Source: Promethearchaeota archaeon (lineage in GTDB: Archaea; Asgardarchaeota; Lokiarchaeia; Sigynarchaeales; SOKP01). From it: 5,849 nucleotides of DNA. The stretch's first letter is position 1. Each line of letters begins with the position of its first letter. Shown in pieces: positions 1 to 4,365 of the stretch. Made by a program: the position numbers and the translations under genes. The notes beneath the pieces were generated by a model that was given only the letters and a program-made list of their open reading frames with translations, made no database searches and was not told where the DNA came from. The stretch spans positions 1 to 5,849 of the forward strand of contig JAGXNZ010000231.1 in assembly GCA_019894655.1 (NCBI GenBank), in the 5' to 3' direction.

Positions 1-255
1 AATTTGATTATTAATAACACCAGAAATCTTAAGATTAATCATTACATCACTAACAGAGTTCTCGGCACCCATTCCGATGGCGGATTTCTGGGAAATAAGG
101 GCTTTCAAGGTTATGGAATTGGTGAAGTAGAAGCATATAAATATATGCATACTCCAAATGATACATTGGATAAAATTGATACAGCCATTTTAAAGAAGCT
201 CTGTTTAGTTCTTACAGATAGTTTAGAAAAGCACGATTCCACCTTTTTTGAATAA
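1..255 (+). CDS. M28-family zinc metallopeptidase, C-terminal fragment (left edge)
   Basis: The frame is open from the first base and stops with TAA at 253-255, so this is the last 84 residues of a gene whose start lies outside the window. The segment carries HTPNDT followed by LDKID, with the His codon at 148-150. In M28 aminopeptidases and carboxypeptidases a (Y)HTPxDT motif near the C-terminus supplies a zinc-ligand histidine and is followed by a final helix, as here. About 25 residues earlier is a THSDGG stretch, in the place where many M28 enzymes have SDHxxF before the glycine-rich loop. Here the residue after SD is Gly. The family hydrolyses N-terminal or C-terminal residues of peptides using two zinc ions. 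Whether this enzyme is secreted or cytosolic cannot be told, because the N-terminus is missing. The family call is fairly secure from the HTPNDT context; the substrate is unknown. Confidence 0.72.
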   Translation, partial: NLIINNTRNLKINHYITNRVLGTHSDGGFLGNKGFQGYGIGEVEAYKYMHTPNDTLDKIDTAILKKLCLVLTDSLEKHDSTFFE

Positions 256-264
256 AACGAGAAT

Positions 265-331
265 AAAATTCTATCTAAGCGTCTAATGAATTGAATAAAT
301 CCATCTCAATGTAGTAATCGAATAGAATTTT
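265..331. repeat. 10-bp inverted repeat downstream of the peptidase gene
   Basis: AAAATTCTAT at 265-274 is matched exactly by its reverse complement ATAGAATTTT at 322-331, leaving a 47-base loop. It begins 10 bases after the peptidase stop codon. There is no strong T-run directly after it, so a terminator role is only possible. It could be a 3'-end RNA structure or chance pairing in AT-rich sequence. Confidence 0.35.
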
Positions 332-408
332 GTATCTTTAAACTTAAAAAACCTTGAAAATATCTCACTCGTATTATGTGAATATCACTTAAAACGATTA
401 ATCCAAGT

Positions 409-417
409 TTATATATC
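409..417 (+). promoter_or_regulatory. TATA box, candidate promoter of the 71-aa gene
   Basis: TTTATATAT at 409-417 is the most canonical archaeal TATA box in the window. An archaeal start site would be expected about 25 bases downstream, near 437-441. That would give a leader of roughly 60-70 bases before the gene starting at 500 or 509. The assignment rests on motif and spacing only. Confidence 0.45.
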
Positions 418-434
418 TTTAATGAAAATCGAAC

Positions 435-451
435 TTGAAAAAGTTTTTCAA
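435..451. promoter_or_regulatory. 17-bp palindrome at the predicted start site, possible operator
   Basis: TTGAAAAAGTTTTTCAA at 435-451 is a perfect inverted repeat of 8-bp arms around a single central G. It sits where transcription from the 409-417 TATA box should begin. In archaea, repressors often bind palindromes that overlap the start site or the TATA box. Operator function is inference; the symmetry is directly visible. As RNA it would also form a short hairpin at the very 5' end of the leader. Confidence 0.35.
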
Positions 452-508
452 AAATATCTAAAATTAGTATTAATTGAATGAATGAAAAAAGAGTAGAGTG
501 TGTTTCGG

Positions 509-724
509 ATGGCAATTGAGAAAGTTAGAGAGGCAGTTCGAATAAGGTTAGAAGAGATATACGGGGAAGAGTCAGAATATCAACAACTTCTATCCAAGAT
601 AGTAATTCCATTTTCAGAAATCTTTCAGAAATCAAGATCTTCCGAATTCAATTCGAAAATTAACGATCTCCCTTTTAGTGAATGGGATAAGAAATATAAA
701 AAAATACTACTCAAAGAATTGTAA
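509..724 (+). CDS. Hypothetical charged helical protein, 71 aa
   Basis: I do not recognise this protein. The frame begins after a TAG at 494-496 and can start at GTG 500 or ATG 509. I chose ATG because GAGTG at 496-500 is a plausible Shine-Dalgarno element eight bases before it; using GTG adds three residues (M-F-R). The first half is rich in alternating charged residues (EKVREAVRIRLEEIYGEE) and should form a helix. A short hydrophobic stretch (LLSKIVIPFSEIF) follows, and the end is lysine-rich (EWDKKYKKILLKEL). There is no signal peptide or membrane segment, and no cysteine or metal-binding pattern, so it is probably a small soluble cytosolic protein. It stands alone on the plus strand between the peptidase and the acidic 124-aa gene, 111 bases upstream of the latter. 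Coding status is supported by the sensible amino-acid make-up and a promoter-like region upstream, but not by homology. Confidence 0.55.
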   Translation: MAIEKVREAVRIRLEEIYGEESEYQQLLSKIVIPFSEIFQKSRSSEFNSKINDLPFSEWDKKYKKILLKEL

Positions 725-752
725 TAAGTACGATCTGAGGGATTTCGCTACA

Positions 753-783
753 AAATCTAAATTCTTTTTAGATCAAATCTAAA
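753..783 (+). terminator. Hairpin and repeated AAATCTAAA, possible terminator
   Basis: ATCTAAA (755-761) pairs with TTTAGAT (767-773) around a five-base loop (TTCTT). AAATCTAAA occurs twice, at 753-761 and 775-783, so the middle arm could pair with either copy. The structure begins 28 bases after the stop of the 71-aa gene and lies before the TATA-like element of the next gene. It may end transcription or act as a small switch. AT-rich pairing makes chance a real alternative. Confidence 0.3.
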
Positions 784-800
784 AACTTAAAAATTCATCT

Positions 801-811
801 TTTACATATTA
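801..811 (+). promoter_or_regulatory. TATA-like element TTTACATATTA upstream of the 124-aa gene
   Basis: TTTACATATTA at 801-811 is centred about 30 bases before the GTG at 836. A start site 25-27 bases downstream would fall only a few bases before the GTG, giving a nearly leaderless mRNA. The same 11 bases occur at the matching place before the PhzF-like gene (2603-2613), which supports a real promoter element. Confidence 0.42.
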
Positions 812-835
812 CTTAATATTGAATATCAAATTTAG

Positions 836-1210
836 GTGAAACCTTTGGGAGAAGAAGAAGAAGAAGAAGGGTTTGCATTAGATCCTGAGCAATTAAATGT
901 ATTCTACGAGGTCCTTTTTAGAAGAATTATGGATATAATGGATAATCCTAATATTAACATTAATCCTTTCGAGGATATGGTAAAAATTTTAAGCCGGTTA
1001 AGCGAAATATTTAGTTTTAAAAGCATGATAACTGTTATTCCAGAATTAATAGCTTACGCGATAAAGTACGGTATGATGGTGGAAAAAGCCTACGATGAAG
1101 AAGTAGCAAGTTTAGAAGAAGACGAACAGGGTTCTGGTCCAGAAGAGGAAAAAGAAAAGAAGAGAGATGTTATGAAGAAAGATATAGACAAGCTAAATAT
1201 GTTTTTATGA
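836..1210 (+). CDS. Hypothetical acidic protein, 124 aa
   Basis: I do not recognise this protein. The GTG at 836 directly follows an in-frame TAG (833-835), so it is the most upstream start possible. There is no ATG until well inside the coding region, so GTG is the likely start. Three parts are visible. Residues 1-15 are an acidic tail with six consecutive Glu (residues 6-11). Residues about 17-85 form a mixed hydrophobic, probably all-helical core containing repeated FYEVLFRRIMDIM- and MVKILSRLSEIF-like helices. From about 86 to 116 comes a second very charged linker (EEDE..., EEEKEKK), ending in a short helix with LNMFL at the C-terminus. There is no signal peptide, and the hydrophobic segments are too short and charged for membrane spans. 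The layout, a helical core between acidic low-complexity tails, suggests a partner-binding cytosolic protein, but no function can be assigned. A T-run follows the stop. Confidence 0.68.
   Translation: MKPLGEEEEEEGFALDPEQLNVFYEVLFRRIMDIMDNPNININPFEDMVKILSRLSEIFSFKSMITVIPELIAYAIKYGMMVEKAYDEEVASLEEDEQGSGPEEEKEKKRDVMKKDIDKLNMFL
851..868 (+). repeat. (GAA)6 trinucleotide repeat inside the acidic gene
   Basis: Six perfect GAA units encode Glu 6-11 of the 124-aa protein. Slippage here would change the length of the Glu run without shifting the frame. Confidence 0.85.
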
Positions 1211-1220
1211 TTAATATCTA

Positions 1221-1235
1221 TTTTTTTTACTTTTT
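1221..1235 (+). terminator. T-run terminator after the 124-aa gene
   Basis: T8 at 1221-1228 and T5 at 1231-1235 begin ten bases after the TGA of the acidic gene. Archaeal RNA polymerase often terminates at such U-tracts without a hairpin. The position between convergent genes fits. Confidence 0.55.
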
Positions 1236-1313
1236 AACTTATTGTAAATTATTTAATTAGACTTTCAATTGATAAAATGGGATGAATAACTCGAAATGGA
1301 AGTCGAAAAACAC

Positions 1314-2495
1314 TTACTCTGGCTGATTTGAACGTACGCGTTCAATTATCTTGAGTATGATAAAAGAGAGAAGCCCTACAAAAAATCCAAGAGTAATATT
1401 ATAAATAAAGCAGAAGACTGCGGAAATAAGGATTATTGGAAGGTTCTTACTCTGAAAATTTTTAAATGATATTTTCCCTAACAAAAAAGCGGTATAAAGT
1501 AGCATTGCCCCTAAAATCGCATTCGGGAAATTAATAAATAGCAAAAATAATGTTTCAGAAAAGAATAATCCGAGTAAAATTTCCATTAATCCTTCTAATA
1601 TCATTGAACCACCAGTTCTTGCTCCAAAAGCATATTGCGCTGCTAATCCACCAGATCCGTGGCATAAAGGGATACCTCCCAAAAAAGGACTAATTAAATT
1701 CATAATACCCATATTAAAAGCTAACTCGCTAGCTGTTATAGCATTTTCTTTTTCAGGAAATAAATCTTTAATAAGACTTACCGTCGCAATCATAACATTT
1801 GTAAGCGTTAATAATAATTGCGCGATCCCAGCTATTACCATTCCAAATAACAACTTATCCCATTGAGGTAAATAGAAATCAAATTGTGGCAACCCAAATT
1901 GGATGTTAGATATAGTAATTGATTCGTTTAAAAAAAGTAAGAATACTCCGAGAGCGACCAAAATAATAGATGAGGGTATTCTTTTAAATCTAAAAATTAA
2001 CATTATGATAAAAACAGATATAACACCAAGAAATATATCAGATATTAGTAATTGAAAAGCAGTCCACCCTAAAATCAATCCTAACCCTAGCTGAATTCCT
2101 CGAACCATAACAACAGGGACCTTTCTTACTATTTTTTCTAGGAGTTTTGTTAACCCCAAAATCGTCCAGATGATACCCGTACCGAATCCCGTTGATAAAA
2201 CTAAACCAGGTTTCCAAGCTTGAGATATCGCTATCGTGCCAATTGTTTTCTGTGGTTGGACTGGTAACGGTAGATTAAACCTGATTCCTAATACGATATT
2301 AGTAAGACCCAGGCAAAGAAATATGCCTGCGGGATTTAACCCTACAATCGAGATGTAACCAATAATAAATGGAATTAAAGTGCCCCAATCTCCTAGGGCT
2401 CCAGCAAATTCATTTAATGAAAATTTAGTTGGATTGCTGCTCCGGGTCGGTTGCTTTTCCTTTTTTATTGTTCTTTTACTTTTCTTAATCTTCAT
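1314..2495 (-). CDS. MOT1-like sulfate/molybdate family transporter
   Basis: This complete 393-residue membrane protein is probably an importer of molybdate or a related oxyanion across the cytoplasmic membrane. Residues 1-24 are a basic, Lys-rich cytosolic tail. They are followed by the conserved opening EFAGALGDWGTLIPF (29-43). The first signature is PVQPQKTIGTIAI (78-90), matching the PxQPxKT motif of the MOT1/SulP-related family. The second is GGIPLCHGSGGLAAQYAFG (273-291), followed by ARTGG, matching the GxxxCHGxGGLAxQYxFGARTG block. About ten to eleven hydrophobic segments are spread from residue 30 to 384. There is no C-terminal STAS domain, as is usual for MOT1 and unlike typical SulP proteins. 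ATG at 2495 is the only Met before residue 130, so the start is secure; no clear ribosome-binding site precedes it. Plant and algal MOT1 proteins carry molybdate. Prokaryotic members are commonly named putative sulfate transporters, so the substrate is not settled. No molybdopterin genes are adjacent. Confidence 0.88.
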   Translation of the reverse strand: MKIKKSKRTIKKEKQPTRSSNPTKFSLNEFAGALGDWGTLIPFIIGYISIVGLNPAGIFLCLGLTNIVLGIRFNLPLPVQPQKTIGTIAISQAWKPGLVLSTGFGTGIIWTILGLTKLLEKIVRKVPVVMVRGIQLGLGLILGWTAFQLLISDIFLGVISVFIIMLIFRFKRIPSSIILVALGVFLLFLNESITISNIQFGLPQFDFYLPQWDKLLFGMVIAGIAQLLLTLTNVMIATVSLIKDLFPEKENAITASELAFNMGIMNLISPFLGGIPLCHGSGGLAAQYAFGARTGGSMILEGLMEILLGLFFSETLFLLFINFPNAILGAMLLYTAFLLGKISFKNFQSKNLPIILISAVFCFIYNITLGFFVGLLSFIILKIIERVRSNQPE

Positions 2496-2530
2496 CAGGT
2501 TTTCTTAGATATTTTAATCCTAAGTGTGTC

Positions 2531-2544
2531 ATATTTTTAATAAC
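2531..2544 (-). promoter_or_regulatory. Possible TATA element for the MOT1-like gene
   Basis: Read on the minus strand, GTTATTAAAAATAT at 2544-2531 is an A/T-rich TATA-like block 36 or more bases before the ATG at 2495. It would give a leader of about 15 bases. A second AT-rich block at 2507-2519 lies too close to the start to serve well. The whole spacer 2496-2641 is a divergent promoter region shared with the PhzF-like gene. Confidence 0.25.
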
Positions 2545-2602
2545 ATTTATTATTAAATGTAGCCTAAAAGAATATTAAAACTTAGTAAAAATTTAAAAGA
2601 CA

Positions 2603-2613
2603 TTTACATATTA
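2603..2613 (+). promoter_or_regulatory. TATA-like element TTTACATATTA upstream of the PhzF-like gene
   Basis: The 11 bases at 2603-2613 are identical to 801-811. They are centred about 34 bases before ATG 2642, which predicts a start site near 2633 and a very short leader. Transcription starting there would miss the alternative GTG at 2630, which favours ATG 2642. Confidence 0.42.
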
Positions 2614-2641
2614 ATAAACTTAGAAATCAGTGATAAATACC

Positions 2642-3532
2642 ATGAATGAATTGAAAAAAGAAGGTATTCCTTTTTATATTGTTGATGTATTTGCAGAAGA
2701 TAAATACTCTGGCAACCAACTCGCCGTTGTAATAAGTAGAAATAAGCTTAACGACGAAGAGATGCAGCTTATAGCAAAAGAAATGAATTATTCGGAGACT
2801 ACATTCATTACATCCGTTGAAAATTACGAAGTAAGAATTTTTACTCCAAAGGTAGAGTTACCTTTTGCAGGTCATCCTACAGTTGGAACAGCTTACATAT
2901 TGCAGACAGAATTCATGAAAGGAAAAGCTAAAACCATGGCTTTAAACTTAAAAATTGGCCAAATTCCAATTTTATTCAAATATAAAGGCGAAATCCTTTC
3001 GGAAACTTGGATAGAACATAGAGAACCAGCATTCAGCGGCTTTTTTGCGCCCGATTTGCTAGCCGATGTACTAAGTATAGACGAAAACGACATTGATGGT
3101 CGATTTAAAATTCAAGAAGTTACCACTGGTGTTCCTACTATTATCGTACCTTTAAAATCCTTAGATATCATAAAAAAAGTGTCGGTAAATATTGAAAAGT
3201 ATTCTCAGCTAATTCAAAATACTCAAGCTAAGAGCATATTAGTTTTTTGTCCCGAAACTTACGATAAAAGAAACGATTTAAATGTGCGGTTTTTTGCTGA
3301 CTACTATGGAATCCCAGAAGATCCAGCAACCGGTTCTGCAAATGGTTGTTTAGCGGCTTACTTGGTAAAGCATGATTATTTTGGTAAAAGTAAAATCGAG
3401 ATTCGAGTTGAACAAGGCTATGAAATCGGTAGAAAATCACTGCTTCTCCTAAAAGCTCAAGAAAAAGCTGGAAAATTCTATATCACCGTTGGAGGCAAGG
3501 TTATACTAGTCGCTAAAGGAACCTTAGTCTAA
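2642..3532 (+). CDS. PhzF-family isomerase/epimerase-like protein
   Basis: This complete 296-residue protein has the PhzF/diaminopimelate-epimerase double fold. Residue numbers count from ATG 2642. The opening FYIVDVFAEDKYSGNQLAVV matches the family's usual N-terminus. SETTF carries the catalytic Glu (E52). RIFTPKVELPFAGHPTVGTA (65-84) holds the conserved GHP histidine (H78). The second-half signature EDPATGSANGCLAAYL starts at E226, with D227 matching the third conserved catalytic residue of PhzF. All three residues are present, so the enzyme should be active. Length is normal for the family. In Pseudomonas, PhzF isomerises trans-2,3-dihydro-3-hydroxyanthranilate for phenazine synthesis. No phenazine genes are nearby, and most archaeal homologues have unknown substrates, so a phenazine role should not be assumed. 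The protein is cytosolic, with no signal peptide. An upstream GTG at 2630 would add four residues. AGTGAT (2629-2634), eight bases before ATG 2642, resembles a Shine-Dalgarno sequence and supports ATG. The gene is divergent from the MOT1-like transporter. Confidence 0.9.
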   Translation: MNELKKEGIPFYIVDVFAEDKYSGNQLAVVISRNKLNDEEMQLIAKEMNYSETTFITSVENYEVRIFTPKVELPFAGHPTVGTAYILQTEFMKGKAKTMALNLKIGQIPILFKYKGEILSETWIEHREPAFSGFFAPDLLADVLSIDENDIDGRFKIQEVTTGVPTIIVPLKSLDIIKKVSVNIEKYSQLIQNTQAKSILVFCPETYDKRNDLNVRFFADYYGIPEDPATGSANGCLAAYLVKHDYFGKSKIEIRVEQGYEIGRKSLLLLKAQEKAGKFYITVGGKVILVAKGTLV

Positions 3533-3538
3533 CATTAA

Positions 3539-3560
3539 AATTTACATCGCCATGTAAGTT
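3539..3560 (+). terminator. Hairpin just after the PhzF-like gene
   Basis: TTACAT (3542-3547) pairs perfectly with ATGTAA (3552-3557) around a CGCC loop. One G-U pair and two A-U pairs extend the stem to 3539-3560. It starts seven bases after the stop codon. No T-run follows, so it may stabilise the 3' end rather than terminate transcription. Confidence 0.4.
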
Positions 3561-3592
3561 AAGTAAGCATTAAGTTGGAATAAATCTATTTC

Positions 3593-3600
3593 TTTAAATA
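3593..3600 (+). promoter_or_regulatory. TATA box for the 118-aa gene
   Basis: TTTAAATA at 3593-3600 is centred about 28 bases before the TTG at 3625. This is the spacing expected when the mRNA begins at or near the start codon (leaderless). No Shine-Dalgarno sequence is visible before the TTG, which agrees. Confidence 0.42.
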
Positions 3601-3624
3601 TTTTAATCTAAAAGTATTGATAAA

Positions 3625-3981
3625 TTGTTTTTTGCTTTAACATTGGAAATAAAGATTTTTGATAATTGGAGAAAAGAACATCAAATTATCCTCGAGAAAA
3701 TCCTTACTTTCGCAGATTTACCTGATAATGGAGATATACAGAGAAAAAAGTTCTCGCTGTTAACTGAACTAATCTTAAAACTTTGTAACAATAAGAACTA
3801 CAAAGCTAATTTTAAAAATGTATCAAGCTTAATTTTACTGTTTCTCAATTTTTATAAAAAAAATTATCCTATTGATATTTTTTCCAAAATAAAGAACCGA
3901 AATCCTGAAACTGAGAGGGGAATTTCAGAAATTCAACGCAGGTTAAAAGAAGAACTGCGAAGCACTAACCCAATACATTAA
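3625..3981 (+). CDS. Hypothetical Lys/Asn-rich protein, 118 aa, TTG start
   Basis: I do not recognise this protein. The frame opens after a TAA at 3604-3606 and contains no ATG or GTG at a usable position. Possible starts are TTG 3625 and TTG 3643. I chose 3625 because a TATA box lies at the right distance for leaderless transcription; 3643 would remove six hydrophobic residues (FFALTL region). The sequence looks like a helical soluble protein. An amphipathic helix around 14-28 (WRKEHQIILEKIL) comes first, then hydrophobic-periodic helices around 42-56 and 65-78 (VSSLILLFLNFYKKN). A strongly charged C-terminal helix (ERGISEIQRRLKEELRS) follows and could form a coiled coil. The N-terminal FFALTLEIKIF is short for a signal or anchor. 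The missing ATG could also mean that the true N-terminus has been lost and this is a remnant. The next gene starts 102 bases downstream on the same strand. Confidence 0.55.
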   Translation: MFFALTLEIKIFDNWRKEHQIILEKILTFADLPDNGDIQRKKFSLLTELILKLCNNKNYKANFKNVSSLILLFLNFYKKNYPIDIFSKIKNRNPETERGISEIQRRLKEELRSTNPIH

Positions 3982-4033
3982 TTCTCAATAAAATAAAGGG
4001 CCATCAAATCACTAATTTAATTGAGTCTATTTT

Positions 4034-4058
4034 GTTATAATTTAATAGCGATATAATG
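4034..4058 (+). promoter_or_regulatory. AT-rich promoter region of the 66-aa gene
   Basis: TTATAATTTAATA at about 4035-4047 and GATATAATG at 4050-4058 are both TATA-like. The first would give a start near 4066, just before the ribosome-binding site at 4071-4076, and fits best. The second would give an almost leaderless mRNA. Motif evidence only. Confidence 0.35.
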
Positions 4059-4070
4059 AGATTAAAAAGA

Positions 4071-4076
4071 GAGTGA
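4071..4076 (+). promoter_or_regulatory. Ribosome-binding site of the 66-aa gene
   Basis: GAGTGA lies seven bases before ATG 4084 and matches most of the GGAGGTGAT archaeal anti-anti-SD consensus. It is the clearest such site in the window and supports ATG 4084 as a real start. The last three bases also close a six-codon ORF that begins at ATG 4056. Confidence 0.5.
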
Positions 4077-4083
4077 AAATATA

Positions 4084-4284
4084 ATGAGTACTAAAGTATC
4101 TGGTAAAAAAATTTATAATAACTACCTCATGTTTGAATTGGAGTTATCCGATACTATTATTTCGTTTAGAGAATTACTCGGTTATATTGGAGTAAAAGAT
4201 ATTTATTCTGGAAAAGAAGTAATACCTTTTCGGGAAAAACACATCGATTTTCAGAAAATAATGTTAAGCGAATTCATCAATTAA
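4084..4284 (+). CDS. Hypothetical small protein, 66 aa
   Basis: I do not recognise this protein. It starts at ATG 4084 behind a good ribosome-binding site and ends at TAA 4282-4284. It is followed at once by a T-run, so a compact independent transcription unit is likely. The N-terminus is basic (STKVSGKKIYNN). The middle has alternating hydrophobic and acidic residues (YLMFELELSDTIISF), suggesting beta strands. RELLGYIGVKDIYSGKEVIPF resembles a helix followed by another strand pair, and the end (HIDFQKIMLSEFIN) should be helical. No cysteines, metal motif, signal or membrane segment are seen. A small alpha/beta domain that binds a partner or nucleic acid is imaginable but not shown. It lies downstream of the 118-aa gene on the same strand with a separate promoter-like region. 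Confidence 0.6.
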   Translation: MSTKVSGKKIYNNYLMFELELSDTIISFRELLGYIGVKDIYSGKEVIPFREKHIDFQKIMLSEFIN

Positions 4285-4287
4285 ACC

Positions 4288-4308
4288 TTTTTTTGTTAAA
4301 ATTTTTTT
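4288..4308 (+). terminator. Double T-run terminator of the 66-aa gene
   Basis: T7 at 4288-4294 and T7 at 4302-4308 follow the stop codon within four bases. The second T-run can also pair with the A-run at 4314-4323. Confidence 0.6.
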
Positions 4309-4313
4309 AAAAG

Positions 4314-4323
4314 AAAAAAAAAA
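4314..4323 (-). terminator. T10-run terminator of the GPH symporter gene (minus strand)
   Basis: A10 at 4314-4323 reads as ten T on the minus strand, about 43 bases after the stop of the convergent symporter gene at 4366. Just upstream of it in the minus-strand transcript, AAGTTAG (4322-4328) and CTAACTT (4355-4361) form a perfect 7-bp inverted repeat that could fold before the U-tract. Together with 4288-4308 this makes a two-way terminator. Confidence 0.55.
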
Positions 4324-4365
4324 GTTAGAAGATTTCAAATTTTTTAAGAATACCCTAACTTAAAT

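Noticed and set aside
256..508. tRNA, small RNA or riboswitch in the longest spacer
   Set aside because: No cloverleaf, conserved tRNA loops or known riboswitch core was recognisable. Only the inverted repeat, TATA box and palindrome could be supported.
306..515. 69-codon minus-strand ORF covering the spacer before the 71-aa gene
   Set aside because: It lies over the TATA box, the palindrome and the start of the plus-strand gene. Its composition (Ile/Leu/Phe-rich, no recognisable pattern) is typical of reversed AT-rich DNA.
753..783. Repeated AAATCTAAA as a possible CRISPR or mobile-element end
   Set aside because: Only two short copies 22 bases apart, with no spacer regularity, transposase or target duplication. 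A hairpin or chance repeat is the simpler reading.
2630..2641. GTG 2630 as the start of the PhzF-like gene
   Set aside because: It is possible and would add four residues, but the ATG at 2642 has a Shine-Dalgarno-like AGTGAT before it, and the predicted transcript start lies after the GTG.
2893..3093. 66-codon minus-strand ORF
   Set aside because: It is entirely antisense to the well-supported PhzF-like gene; a shadow reading frame.
3228..3440. 70-codon minus-strand ORF
   Set aside because: It is antisense to the conserved C-terminal half of the PhzF-like gene, including its EDPATGS signature; a shadow reading frame.
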